DNA of 60,785 nt from Leptospira adleri (GCF_002811985.1 NZ_NPDU01000028.1:1-60785), one strand, 5' to 3'. Shown: positions 44,576 through 59,250, counted from the first letter of the stretch. Made by a program: numbers and translations. Notes: generated by a model not told the origin, from the sequence alone.

Positions 44576-46924
44576 CTAATCTATTTTTAGAAACACTCGA
44601 AATAAGGTTCGACCGGGAACGCTGGACCATTCTATTCTTCCTTCGTTTTTGAGAAGAAGTTTTCGAACAAGATCGAGCCCGAGTCCGCTCCCTTCGCCGG
44701 CTCCTTTTGTGGTGAAGAACGGTTCGAAGATTCTATCGCCGATTTCTTCCGGTATTCCCGGTCCGTCGTCTTCGATTTCCACGACGGCTTCTTTACCGTT
44801 TTGAAAAAGTCTTACCGAAAGTTTTCCTTTGAACTGCATCGCCTGTAATGCGTTGTAGACGATATGGGTCCAGATCTGTACGATTTCTTCCTTAACGCAA
44901 AGTACGGGAGGCACTTCTCCGATATCGGCAACAAGCTCCACACCTTTTCTGATGTAGTGTTGATAGACCGTAAAAACCGTATCCAATGTTTCTTTGAGAT
45001 GAACTTTTTTATAGGAAGTTTCGCCGCCGACTTCGGAATAACTTCTCAATTCGAAAAGAATCTTGGAAGCCCTGTCGACCGAAACTTGGATCGTGTCCGA
45101 GTTTCGAAAATAAATTTCTTCCAAGTAGACGTATTCCAAAAGAGTTTCCCGGTTCGGCATCTGGAAAAGCGGCCTAAAGGCTTCGTTTATACTTTCGACT
45201 CCCATGTCCGCGATCGTATCCGCGAGCGCTTCCGGTTTCGGAATTCCCCATTCTTGCAGAATTTTACTGATATTCTTTCTTCTTTTTCTGATTTCTAAAC
45301 CCGCGATCCCTGCGTCTCCGTTTCTACAAGTTTCAATAAATTGAATATACAGCATTCTTTCCTCGGGCGTCGCGGAAGAAAGTATGGAATGAACCGCAGG
45401 CAGCATCGATCTCATTTTAGGAACCGATGCGAGCAACGTTTGGTTGGAGGCTTTAATGGCGCCTAACGGATTGTTGAGCTCGTGACTGATTCCGGCGGAT
45501 AATTGTCCGAGGGTTGCCATTCTGACCGAATGTAAGAGTTGATTTTGTGCCTTTCTGAGATTTTCAAGAGCTTCTTCCAGATGTGTTTTTTGCGCTTCAA
45601 TCAGTTCGTTTCTTTTTTTTATTTCATCGCTTTCTCTTAGAGCGGCTTGAGTGAGGATCCTTTCCTCCAGATACATCGAAAGATCCTCGCGCATCTTGTC
45701 CATCGCACTCAAAAGCGCGCCGATCTCGTCCTCCCTTGGATAATATGCCCTCGCGGACAGATTTCCTTTTGCGATCTCTTCGGAATAGGAAATCGCTTTT
45801 GAAAGTCCGCGCAAGACGTAACGATCGAAAGAGAACCTAAGCGCAAGCAGAATTATACTGAGTATCGCCAGGGTTGAAACGAGGGAGATGATCCAAAGAT
45901 AAATTAAATCCCCATAATATAATGAATCTGGAATGGAGACTCTGACGGCCCAAGGTTTCGGGGAATCTCCGAGTAATACGGGGTAGTAATAGTGGGTAAA
46001 ATTTTCTTTGGATTCCAGGAAAGGTTTACCCGAGGCGATCCCTCGGGTGATTCTTTTTCTTTCGAGATCGTCGTCGATCAGCATTCCTACCGTTTCCGGA
46101 TTTTTCCCGTTTGCAGCAAAGGAGCCTTCCGGAGATAAGAAGGCGAGGTAACCTTGGTTTCTAAACGGTCGAATCGAACCAATTTTTGTCTGCATTCTTT
46201 CGATGGTTACGTCGACTCCCACAACTCCCGAAAATTTTGAATTTCTGAATACGGGAGCGACGATGGAAACCATAAGCGTTGGTTTTCCGGAGACGATATA
46301 ACTGGTAGGTTCTGTTAAAAATTCCTTTTTTGTGTTTCTAGGAACCGAGTAATAAAGTCCTTTCGGACCTACGTCTTCGTAATTTACACAATTCTCATAT
46401 ACTAATTTTTCTTCGTCGATTGCGCGGTTTATGTAGGGAACGAATCTGCCGGAGGAGTCGTGCCCCTTTGTGTTTTTGTATTGAGAATCCAGTCCGTCGA
46501 ACGCCTGAGGTTCGAACACGGCCCAAACACCGAAGTAGTCCGGTTGTATGTGCAGGAATTTTGCGAACGCCGATACGAATGCGACGCGATTCGGTCTTGT
46601 TTCCTCCAAAACCGCCTTGAAACTTCGGACGGCGCCCAAGCCTACATTCAAAAATTGTGATATTTCTCTCGTGTATTTTTCGGAAGCTAGTCGGGCTCCC
46701 GATTCGGCTTCCTGTTTTAATCTTTGATAAGCGACAATGGAATTGATAGTCGTGACCAAAATCGCGCCGACAAATAAGAGAACGGAAAGGATGATAGAAA
46801 TTCGAGTCCGTATGCTTAACTTTTGTTTTTTGTCGATAAGTTTACTTTTAAAAAAACCGGAAGTCGGATCTCCACCCCGAACGTTTTCAAATGGATCATT
46901 GAAAAGAATATCGTTCTTTTTCAT
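44576..46924 (-). CDS. Cache-HAMP sensor histidine kinase
   Basis: The product (782 residues from ATG 46924; 800 from an in-frame TTG at 46978, with no clear ribosome-binding site for either) has membrane helices near 35-60 and 345-375 and a periplasmic double-Cache domain between them. A HAMP follows at about 375-430, then a coiled coil, HisKA with GISHELNNPLG, and HATPase_c (EDDGPGIPEE; FTTKGAGEGSGLGLDL). About 130 residues separate the phospho-His helix from the second dimerisation helix, an unusual insertion. It is divergent from the RND gene and could sense a pump substrate. Confidence 0.9.
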   Translation of the reverse strand: MKKNDILFNDPFENVRGGDPTSGFFKSKLIDKKQKLSIRTRISIILSVLLFVGAILVTTINSIVAYQRLKQEAESGARLASEKYTREISQFLNVGLGAVRSFKAVLEETRPNRVAFVSAFAKFLHIQPDYFGVWAVFEPQAFDGLDSQYKNTKGHDSSGRFVPYINRAIDEEKLVYENCVNYEDVGPKGLYYSVPRNTKKEFLTEPTSYIVSGKPTLMVSIVAPVFRNSKFSGVVGVDVTIERMQTKIGSIRPFRNQGYLAFLSPEGSFAANGKNPETVGMLIDDDLERKRITRGIASGKPFLESKENFTHYYYPVLLGDSPKPWAVRVSIPDSLYYGDLIYLWIISLVSTLAILSIILLALRFSFDRYVLRGLSKAISYSEEIAKGNLSARAYYPREDEIGALLSAMDKMREDLSMYLEERILTQAALRESDEIKKRNELIEAQKTHLEEALENLRKAQNQLLHSVRMATLGQLSAGISHELNNPLGAIKASNQTLLASVPKMRSMLPAVHSILSSATPEERMLYIQFIETCRNGDAGIAGLEIRKRRKNISKILQEWGIPKPEALADTIADMGVESINEAFRPLFQMPNRETLLEYVYLEEIYFRNSDTIQVSVDRASKILFELRSYSEVGGETSYKKVHLKETLDTVFTVYQHYIRKGVELVADIGEVPPVLCVKEEIVQIWTHIVYNALQAMQFKGKLSVRLFQNGKEAVVEIEDDGPGIPEEIGDRIFEPFFTTKGAGEGSGLGLDLVRKLLLKNEGRIEWSSVPGRTLFRVFLKID

Positions 46925-47409
46925 AAAGGGGACGAGCTTTGTTCGCCTTTTAGGAGAAGGCGAAGACGTCGGCTGCAAATTATTAGACTAAATCTTTGAA
47001 TTGAAAGAAGTTTACTATTTATTAAGTAAATATTTTTCACATTTTGTGAACGCCGTTTAACTTAGAACCGCGAGACGGGGTAAAGAATATTCGAGAAGAA
47101 ATGGATCTCGCGCAAAAAAAAAGAAATGTGACGATCGAACGATTTTAAAGTAAATATGTATTTTATATTTATAGTTTGTGTAATAATCTGTGGAATGAGG
47201 AGGATCTTGTTCTCCAATTGGGTTAGAAATGTTTAAAATTTAGGATCCTGCGCCTAAAAGTACGGTCGAACAAATATCCCAAAGGACGGTTTTTCGCATC
47301 GCTTGGATGGATTCGATTCTTCCATAGAAGCCGCCCAATAAACAAAAGTTTTAGATTGGAGTTCGTTTCAAGATCATCTCTTTGGACGAACTCAAGAAAG
47401 AGGTTCTAC
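46925..47409. other. Divergent regulatory region between histidine kinase and RND genes
   Basis: No gene was found in these 485 bases, notably no membrane-fusion-protein gene for the downstream pump. At 47036-47050 TTCACA-TTT-TGTGAA is a perfect palindrome. At 47011-47030 TTTACT and AGTAAA flank a short AT-rich spacer. Both lie in an AT-rich stretch that could hold the promoters of both genes. Confidence 0.5.
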
Positions 47410-50627
<3,218 letters not shown>

Positions 50628-50631
<4 letters not shown>

Positions 50632-52196
50632 TTCTAAGAAATATTATAAAAAAAGAATATATTATGCCTTTTTCCGTTTTTGTTCGAAACGTCGCCTTTG
50701 CGACGTTTTGTTTTTCACGGAATTCCTCCGAGGTCCGATCGAATTCTAACTCGGAAGTTCGCGGAAAATTTTATCTCCTTTCGATGATTCTTCTTCTATC
50801 GTTTTTATTTGCGGATTGCACGGACGATTCCGCGATTCGCGCGAACGACGGAGTCGTGGAACCTCGACTGGAAGAAGTAAGCGGGGTCACCACCGAAAAG
50901 ATTCGAAAGATTACGCCCGAACAGGAATTGAGCATAGAAGAATTGTACGCCTTTGCCGTGGAGAGAACGGAAAGAATCGCGCTCAAAGAAGAAGCGATTC
51001 AACAGGCCGATTCTCAAAAGATGGCGGCCTTTGCCTCTTTCTTTCCTTCGTTGTCTTTGGTTTATAATAAATTCTACAGAGTTCCCGGGCCGAATCACCA
51101 ATTCAATCCGTATTATACCGAACCGAGTCCTTACAGTGGGTCCTCTTCCAGCAGTTTGCCGCCCACGGTCGGACCCGGAACGAGGCTTCTGCTTTCGGTT
51201 CCTATCTTAAACGGAGTGAGTCAATACACAACATACAAAGCTGCGGGCGCTCTTACTAAGGTGAGAATGAACGAAGCGCGATACGAATCCGGAAGACTGT
51301 ATCTTGAGATTGCACAAGCATATTATAATGTTCTACAGTTGAAGGACGTCATTCAGTTGGAGGAGAAAAAGACGGATCTCGTCCGAAAAACCATTCAGGA
51401 AAGAAGGCGGCTTTTTTCCTTGGGAAGAATCACTCGAGGAGATCTGAGCGGGTCCGAAGCGGATTTTTCTAGGTCCGAAGCCTCCTTGGAAGATTTTCGA
51501 TATCAGCTTAAACAAAGCGAGATGGCGTTGGAAAGTTTAGTCGGCGCGGGAGAAGGCGGATTGCGACTCGCTATTCCAAAGGAAGCAATCCCTATTCCGC
51601 AGAATCTTCTTCCCGAGGAAAGAATCGCAAAACGATACGACGTCATCGCGGCAAAAGAAAATTTGAAAATGGCCGAACTCAATCTTACAAAGGCATGGGG
51701 GGGACACCTTCCGTCCGTCACGTTGAACAACTATTATACGATCCCGGAACACAATACGACTCCGAATAAGGACATAACGATGCAGCTTTCAATCAACGTT
51801 CCTCTTTTATCCGCAGGTACGATCACAGCGGGAGTCAAACAAGCGGAGTCGGCCGTCAGACAGGCGGAATTGCAGTTGTCTCAAGCGAAAAGAATCGCCG
51901 TAGACGAGATTCGAAAGGCTTATGAAAGTTCTTTGAATTCTTCGCGGCTTCTGAACTTATATTCAAAGGCTCGAAATTCCGCGGAAGCAAATCTGAGCAG
52001 TCATAGAAGAGGGTTTAGTTTCAAATCGACTTCTCGTCTTGAGTTGCTCGTTTCGGAAACTTCCTTTTTGGATTCCGAAATCGCTTATCGAAAGGCTTAT
52101 TATCAACATTCTCTCAATACGATTTGGTACGGAGTTGCGATCGGTGAACTGCCGAAATTAAAAAAAACTAGAGAAGAGGATAAGACCGGGGGTTAG
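50628..52196 (+). CDS. TolC-family outer-membrane efflux protein
   Basis: The 522-residue frame encodes the alpha-helical coiled-coil repeats of TolC channels, with LYLEIAQAYYNVLQLKDVIQ and LSINVPLLSAGTITAGVKQA segments in order. The start is uncertain. ATG 50628 overlaps the pump stop (ATGA), ATG 50664 gives a long N-terminus, and ATG 50784 gives MILLLSFLFADCTDD with a lipobox-like Cys but no positive n-region. A terminator-like hairpin at 50687-50715 lies inside the longer frames, so the mature start may be downstream of it. It completes the pump with an adaptor encoded elsewhere. Confidence 0.87.
50687..50715 (+). terminator. Terminator-like hairpin at the pump/TolC junction
   Basis: AAACGTCGC and GCGACGTTT form a perfect 9-bp stem with a CTTT tetraloop, followed by TGTTTTT. 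It would end the RND transcript, yet it lies inside the 5' part of the TolC reading frame. It may limit TolC expression or mark the true TolC start as downstream. Confidence 0.75.
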
Positions 52197-52210
52197 TTTC
52201 GTTTGTACGC

Positions 52211-52239
52211 TTGACATCTCTTCTCAATGGTTTTAACTA
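52211..52239 (+). promoter_or_regulatory. Promoter of the acyl-CoA dehydrogenase gene
   Basis: A perfect -35 TTGACA (52211-52216) and a weak -10 TAACTA (52234-52239) are 17 bases apart. Transcription would begin near 52246, after the alternative start at 52227, which supports the ATG at 52269. Confidence 0.6.
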
Positions 52240-52268
52240 TTGAGCATATTCGAGAGGTAAGAACCCCC

Positions 52269-54029
<1,761 letters not shown>

Positions 54030-54032
54030 CAC

Positions 54033-54070
54033 AAAAAGCCTCCGTCGAGTTGAAGTTCGGCTCGACGGAG
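54033..54070 (-). terminator. Minus-strand Rho-independent terminator
   Basis: CTCCGTCGAG (54040-54049) and CTCGACGGAG (54061-54070) form a perfect 10-bp stem with an 11-base loop. The A-run at 54033-54037 gives a GCTTTTTGTG tail only on the minus strand. Its position just after the acyl-CoA dehydrogenase stop blocks minus-strand transcription coming from the thioesterase at 55108. On the plus strand the stem has no U-run. Confidence 0.7.
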
Positions 54071-54082
54071 ATCTCGAAAAAA

Positions 54083-54580
54083 ATGAAATTCTTATTTTAT
54101 ACAAACGTCTTCGTAGCGTTGATTTTATTTTCGGAAATTCTTTTCGCAGGAATCCAGGCTCCTCCGATTGAGAGAAAGCCGAAAAACAAAGATCAAATCA
54201 AAAGAATCTGCTGTTGTCAGATCGAAAAACAATACGAGGATTCGGTTGTTTTGGAAAGTATCTGTTTAGAACGGGATCGAACCGTGGTAAATTTCAGATA
54301 TCTCTTTTCTAATACGATTTGTTCTTACGGGGATCGGTTGGAAATGAGAGATTCCAATTCAAATCGATATCGGTCTTTGGGGATGAATCAAATTCAGGAA
54401 TGCCCAAAGCTGTCTAACGTTCCGAAAGGACATCGTTTTCAGTGGTATTTTGAACCTATGGAAGGTAAGCCGGAATTTGTCGATATAACGGAGGATCTAA
54501 ACGCGGATCCTTTGACTCCCAATTGGAGATGGTGGCATTGGGAAAAAATAAATATGGCTCAGTGTCATTCGAAGCAGTAA
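54083..54580 (+). CDS. Small secreted Cys-containing protein of unknown function
   Basis: The 165-residue product has a signal peptide (KFLFYTNVFVALILFSEILF-type hydrophobic run after MK) and then a mature part with paired Cys (RICCCQ; SICLERD; TICSYG; QECPKLS) that could form disulfides in the periplasm. I recognise no family. The ATG at 54083 is preferred over an upstream ATG-like codon at 54050, since the hairpin at 54040-54070 lies between them. It probably depends on its own promoter. Confidence 0.65.
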   Translation: MKFLFYTNVFVALILFSEILFAGIQAPPIERKPKNKDQIKRICCCQIEKQYEDSVVLESICLERDRTVVNFRYLFSNTICSYGDRLEMRDSNSNRYRSLGMNQIQECPKLSNVPKGHRFQWYFEPMEGKPEFVDITEDLNADPLTPNWRWWHWEKINMAQCHSKQ

Positions 54581-54652
54581 AAGAAACCGTTATCAAAATC
54601 CTTTTCGATCTTTTGTTTACGTTCGATTCGATGCTTTGAGTTGAACATTTTC

Positions 54653-55108
54653 TCATTCGCCGCTGTACTGACTTCCGACGACCGCCAAAGTAACCGTTGC
54701 TTTCGCGACGTGTTTTTCCCGATTTTTATGGAGCGCGTAAACGTCAGAATCTACAACGATCACCGTGGCTCCGTGATAAAAGACCTTAGCTTCGCATCTA
54801 AGTCGGTTTCCGATTCCGGGTCTCAAAAGATTGATCTTAAATTCTAAAGTTAATACGACTTGTTTTTCTCCGACCAATGTTCCTGCGGCTCCTCCGGCGG
54901 AATGATCCGCAAGAGTGGAGATTACGCCCGCGTGAACGTAACCGTTTTGTTGGAGGTGTTTATCTTTGACGTCTACAAACGTTCTGACTTCGCCTAACGC
55001 AATCGATTCGATCTGGATTTCCAGAAGATTTATAAAATTTGCCCGATGAAAAATTTTACGGATCCGATTTTCGTATTCGGGATCTTTTGATTTGAATTCT
55101 TTACCCAT
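54653..55108 (-). CDS. PaaI-type hotdog-fold thioesterase
   Basis: The 151-residue cytosolic protein has the hotdog core with the active-site region HAGVISTLADHSAGGAAGTL and the strand VVLTLEFKINLLRPG at about 50-90. It should hydrolyse acyl- or aryl-CoA. It stands alone between convergent and tandem small genes; transcription from here would run antisense through the gene at 54083 and end at the hairpin at 54033-54070. It is the second PaaI-like gene in the window and less than 40% identical by eye to the one at 8552. Confidence 0.87.
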   Translation of the reverse strand: MGKEFKSKDPEYENRIRKIFHRANFINLLEIQIESIALGEVRTFVDVKDKHLQQNGYVHAGVISTLADHSAGGAAGTLVGEKQVVLTLEFKINLLRPGIGNRLRCEAKVFYHGATVIVVDSDVYALHKNREKHVAKATVTLAVVGSQYSGE

Positions 55109-55599
<491 letters not shown>

Positions 55600-55962
55600 T
55601 TATTTTCTCAAAGTCTCCGTGGCGCTTCCTCCGGCCCAAGTTCCTTCCAGAAGGCGTCCGCCATTCTTAACTTCGTAGATCACCGGGTCGTTTTGTCCCC
55701 AATCGACGGTAAGAGTGCTTCCGTCCAAAGAACCGGTTCCCGTAAAAGATTGTCCGGCTACGGTCCATGTAAAAAGATATTCCCCGTTAGATTGAGTGAT
55801 CGTGACCGAACCTCCGTAAGAAGAGCCGTCAGGGTTCGTTCCGGCGACTCTATACTTGCCGCCGATGGAAGACGGGTTGATTTGACCGATTTGCGCGCTC
55901 GCACTTGAGATAAATCCGAACACGAAAGCAACGATGAAAAGCCTTGAAATGATTCGAAACAT
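55600..55962 (-). CDS. Small secreted beta-rich protein of unknown function
   Basis: The 120-residue product has a signal peptide (MFRIISRLFIVAFVFGFISS, cleaved near ASAQ) and a mature domain rich in Gly, Ser, Thr and aromatic residues, such as YRVAGTNPDGSSYGGSVTIT and EYLFTWTVAGQSFTGTGSL, consistent with a small beta-sandwich. I see no family assignment I trust. Its first codons follow TTCAAGGAGAAAAACGAAA, a good ribosome-binding site. Confidence 0.8.
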   Translation of the reverse strand: MFRIISRLFIVAFVFGFISSASAQIGQINPSSIGGKYRVAGTNPDGSSYGGSVTITQSNGEYLFTWTVAGQSFTGTGSLDGSTLTVDWGQNDPVIYEVKNGGRLLEGTWAGGSATETLRK

Positions 55963-56207
55963 TTTCGTTTTTCTCCTTGAAGCTAAAAGAGTAAAATACT
56001 CTGTTTGGAAATTTTAAAAAGTCAATAAATTATTCAAAAAAATAAAAAGACTTCTTTCGATTTTCCGTTCGGAATCAGAAGAATCTTTGCAAATTCCGGA
56101 ATTTGATCGTTTCGTTTTTACAAAATGATTTGATAAGATTCTCGCCTCGTGAATGATGCGAACCGGTTCGTTTTTTTGAGCGAGCCGAAAACGGATGCGG
56201 CGAGGGG

Positions 56208-57245
56208 ATGAGCGTAAAAGTTATGTTTGGAATGAACTACATACAATTTGATTCGATGACTCATGTGATTCTTTATAAAAACGGAAAGGTCTCGAAAGAA
56301 GGAAGAGGACTTTCTTTTTTCTACTTTGCTCCAACGAGTTCGATCTCGGCGATTCCTCTCGGAAGTAACGATTTGCCGTTTATCTTTAGCGAATCGACAA
56401 ACGACTATCAGACGGTTTCGATTCAGGGACAAATCACTTATAAAATTTCGAATCCGAAAGCCTTGTCAGAGCTCTTGGATTTTACGGTCGATTCAAAAGG
56501 AACTTACAAAAAGAATGAAATCGAAAAGCTCAATCAGAGAATCATCAACTACGCTCAAACTTCCACGTCTTCTTATATTCACGGAATCGGTTTAAAGGAT
56601 TCGATTCGGTCCGCGAAGACGATTGAAACTCAGATTCTTCAAGGACTTCAATCTTCACCCGCGATTTCCACTTTGGGAATCGAAATTCTTAACGTTAATA
56701 TTCTTGCGATCCGGCCCAACCCGGAGATGGAACGGGCTCTTGAGACGGAGACGAGAGAAAAGTTGCAGCAGGAAGCGGATCAGGCGATTTACGAAAGAAG
56801 AAATTTCGCAGTGGAACAAGAACGTAAGATCAAGGAAAGCGAATTGAATACGGAGATCGCTGTCGAAGAAAAGAAAAAACAAATCTCCGAAAAACAAATG
56901 GAAGCCAAGATCATGGAAGCGGATAACAAACGGAAACTCCGCGAAATGCAGATCCAAGCCGATATCGCAGTGGAAGAACAAAGAAAAAAATTCATCGATA
57001 CTAAAACCGCAAATCAAAGAAAGGAAGCCGAGGCCCAGGGATTCGTAACGGAAACCACTTTGAAACCGTTTAGGGATATCGATTGGAGAACGTTAGTCGC
57101 CTTGAATAACAATCCGGATCCCCGATTCAACATTTCGCTCGCGTTTAGGCAACTCGCTGAAAACGCGGAAAAGATCGGAAGTCTTAATATAAGTCCCGAT
57201 CTTTTGGAAAATCTTCTTCAGGAGAAAAAAGATTCTAAAAAATGA
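56208..57245 (+). CDS. SPFH/band-7 domain protein
   Basis: The 345-residue protein has a band-7 domain at about 15-185 with VSIQGQITYKISNPKALSEL and STLGIEILNVNILAIRPNPE, followed by a long charged coiled coil at about 190-290. It has no N-terminal membrane helix, so it would be peripherally membrane-associated. SPFH proteins form large oligomeric cages or microdomain scaffolds. It overlaps the next gene by 4 bases (ATGA), so the two are translationally coupled and probably act together. The start codon sits immediately after GAGGGG, which is too close to be ideal. Confidence 0.88.
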   Translation: MSVKVMFGMNYIQFDSMTHVILYKNGKVSKEGRGLSFFYFAPTSSISAIPLGSNDLPFIFSESTNDYQTVSIQGQITYKISNPKALSELLDFTVDSKGTYKKNEIEKLNQRIINYAQTSTSSYIHGIGLKDSIRSAKTIETQILQGLQSSPAISTLGIEILNVNILAIRPNPEMERALETETREKLQQEADQAIYERRNFAVEQERKIKESELNTEIAVEEKKKQISEKQMEAKIMEADNKRKLREMQIQADIAVEEQRKKFIDTKTANQRKEAEAQGFVTETTLKPFRDIDWRTLVALNNNPDPRFNISLAFRQLAENAEKIGSLNISPDLLENLLQEKKDSKK

Positions 57246-58165
57246 GTGTCGAGTATGCGATCATCGTAAAGAACAAAACTAGACTGGAAACTCTTGTCGA
57301 AAGATTCAATACGAAACAGCAGGCGAAGTTTTACATAGAAAGGCTGGGCGGAAAGTTCGAGGAATACGAAATTGAACACGAAGTCTTTCATCGATCTCTG
57401 GATACGATTCAAAAAATATTATCTAAGACGATCAAATATAAAATCGTAGAAAGGGTTTTCGTTTCTTCCTTTCTTTTTTCGGAGAAGAATCTAATCGTGA
57501 CCGTCGGTCAGGACGGCCTCGTCGCAAATACCGCCAAATATTCCAAAGGTGTTCCCATCGTAGCGGTAAATCCAGACTCCGAAAGATACGACGGAGTGTT
57601 GCTCCCTTTTGATTCGCATAATTTTATTTCCGGAGTTGAAGACGTAATCGGAGGCGACTATTCGTCGAAGACCGTGCGTTTTGCGGAAGCGAAACTCAAC
57701 AACGGACAAAGACTGCTCGCGTTCAACGATCTTTTTATCGGACCTTCTTCTCATACATCCGCTCGTTATAAGATTTCTTACGATCAAAATTCGGAAGAGC
57801 AGTCTTCCAGCGGGATCATCGTTTCCACTCCGGCCGGAAGTACAGGCTGGCTCAGTTCTATATTCAATATGGCTTATGGAGTTGCGGGAGTTTTTGAAAA
57901 GGAATTAACCCTAAAACGGCCCGCTCTCAAGGAAGACCAGCTCCTGTTCGCGGTTCGAGAACCTTTTCAAAGCGTTCGAACCCAAATCGGAATCGCCGCA
58001 GGAGTTCTTACGAATCAGTTTCCGTTGACGGTGGAATCTTTGATGCCCTCCGGGGGAGTCATCTTTAGCGACGGTATCGAATCGGATTATCTGAAATTCA
58101 ACTCGGGAATGATCGCAACGATCGGGGTTTCGAAAGAGAATGCAAAGTTGGTTCTGAAAAGCTGA
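57242..58165 (+). CDS. NAD-kinase-fold protein
   Basis: The 307-residue protein shows the ATP-NAD kinase fold. The nucleotide-loop VTVGQDGLVANTAKY replaces the usual GGDGT with GQDG but keeps the catalytic Asp. LAFNDLFIG stands in for the NE motif and SGIIVSTPAGSTGWLSS is the conserved substrate loop. An N-terminal 85-residue extension precedes the core. It may phosphorylate NAD or a related substrate, but the altered motifs make that uncertain. The ATGA overlap with the SPFH gene suggests a two-protein complex. A terminator follows 13 bases later. Confidence 0.8.
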   Translation: MSVEYAIIVKNKTRLETLVERFNTKQQAKFYIERLGGKFEEYEIEHEVFHRSLDTIQKILSKTIKYKIVERVFVSSFLFSEKNLIVTVGQDGLVANTAKYSKGVPIVAVNPDSERYDGVLLPFDSHNFISGVEDVIGGDYSSKTVRFAEAKLNNGQRLLAFNDLFIGPSSHTSARYKISYDQNSEEQSSSGIIVSTPAGSTGWLSSIFNMAYGVAGVFEKELTLKRPALKEDQLLFAVREPFQSVRTQIGIAAGVLTNQFPLTVESLMPSGGVIFSDGIESDYLKFNSGMIATIGVSKENAKLVLKS

Positions 58166-58178
58166 TCGGTTAAAGTGG

Positions 58179-58211
58179 AATTCTTGAGAAAGCAAGAATT
58201 ATTGTTTTAAA
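58179..58211 (+). terminator. Terminator of the SPFH/NAD-kinase-like operon
   Basis: AATTCTTG and CAAGAATT form a perfect 8-bp stem around AGAAAG, followed by ATTGTTTTAAAA. It begins 14 bases after the stop codon. Confidence 0.7.
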
Positions 58212-58255
58212 ACGGTAAGATTAAATTTAATGGAATCGAATAAAAGTTTAAAAAA

Positions 58256-58273
58256 TAGTTGCCATAGTAACTA
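58256..58273. promoter_or_regulatory. MarR operator 1 (upstream of marR)
   Basis: TAGTTGCCATAGTAACTA is a near-palindrome 21 bases before the marR start. It matches the two sites at 59251 and 59300 (shared TAGTTGCYATRGYAAC). Autoregulation by MarR is inferred from the match and position. Confidence 0.78.
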
Positions 58274-58294
58274 ATAAATACTTTCATTTCGTAT

Positions 58295-58732
58295 ATGGTT
58301 TCGATAAAAGAAGCGTATGGATTCCTGATTGTCCGGTCCAATCGTCTCTTCCGGTTGCACTTTCAAAGGTTTTGTCAGCGAAACGGCATAGATATCAGTC
58401 AGGAACAGTGGTTTTTGTTAAATAAAATCGCGCAAAGTGAAGGATTGACTCAAGGCGATTTGACCGACGATCTTTTCGGAGACAAGCCGAACATCTCTCG
58501 TATGGTCGAGAAGATGGAACAGAAAGGTTGGATAAAACGGTTAAACGATAATTCTGATAATCGGATTTTACGTCTTTATCTTACTAAAAAGGGAAACACG
58601 ACTCACGAAAGGATGATGGATATCGTCGGAAAGGAGCGAAGTAAAATATACGCGGGTTTGAGCTCTAAGGACTTTAAAGAATTTGAAAGAATCATCGGAC
58701 TTTTGGAAAAGAATCTCCTCGCAAATTTATAA
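58295..58732 (+). CDS. MarR-family transcriptional regulator
   Basis: The 145-residue protein has the winged helix-turn-helix of the family at about 35-110: SQEQWFLLNKIAQSEGLTQG, DKPNISRMVEKMEQKGWIKR and the wing DNSDNRILRLYLTKKG. It should bind as a dimer to the three palindromes at 58256, 59251 and 59300. It is followed after 4 bases by the RidA-like gene. The likely ligand is unknown. No Cys redox switch is evident. Confidence 0.92.
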   Translation: MVSIKEAYGFLIVRSNRLFRLHFQRFCQRNGIDISQEQWFLLNKIAQSEGLTQGDLTDDLFGDKPNISRMVEKMEQKGWIKRLNDNSDNRILRLYLTKKGNTTHERMMDIVGKERSKIYAGLSSKDFKEFERIIGLLEKNLLANL

Positions 58733-58736
58733 TTTT

Positions 58737-59237
58737 ATGTTTTTATATAGAATCAAAAAGATATTTAAGAATCGATTTCTCTTTTGGATGATTCCGTTCG
58801 GCTCTTACGTTTTCGGTTGTGCTTTTGTTAATATCACCAATCGAACAATCCGTTCGCCGGAAGTTTACAACACGTCTGAATACGGGTTTTCTCAGGGGAT
58901 CGTTACTTCTGCGCCTAGGACGATTTACTTTTCGGGTATAGTTGGCTGGGACCAAAAAAGACGTCTCCGTGAGCCGAACGATTTTGAAGCGCAGACGATT
59001 CAAATTTTCGAGAATCTAAAACGATTGCTCGAATCGGAGAACGCAACCTTGAATGACGTTCTTCGTCTGGAGGTTTTTATCGTGGCGATCGATCCGACGA
59101 AGCTCAAAACTTACTCAAGGATCGTAAGTGAGATTTTTGATTCAGGACATAAGCCGGCCTCTACGGTAGTCGGGGTTCAGGCGCTGGCTAGGGAAGAATT
59201 GACGATCGAAATACAGGCGACTGCTACGGCGCGATGA
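58737..59237 (+). CDS. RidA-like (YjgF) protein with lipoprotein-type signal
   Basis: The 166-residue product has a basic hydrophobic N-terminus with YVFGC, a plausible lipobox, and then a RidA-family domain (about 50-165: IYFSGIVGWDQKRRL; ATLNDVLRLEVFIVAIDP; PASTVVGVQALAREEL). In imine-deaminating RidA the residue after PA is Arg; here it reads PASTVV, so the enamine deaminase Arg is missing. I infer a non-canonical member, anchored to a membrane. The start is ATG 58737, 4 bases after the marR stop, without a clear ribosome-binding site; upstream ATG 58683 lies inside marR. Confidence 0.82.
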   Translation: MFLYRIKKIFKNRFLFWMIPFGSYVFGCAFVNITNRTIRSPEVYNTSEYGFSQGIVTSAPRTIYFSGIVGWDQKRRLREPNDFEAQTIQIFENLKRLLESENATLNDVLRLEVFIVAIDPTKLKTYSRIVSEIFDSGHKPASTVVGVQALAREELTIEIQATATAR

Positions 59238-59250
59238 TTTTTTATTAAAA

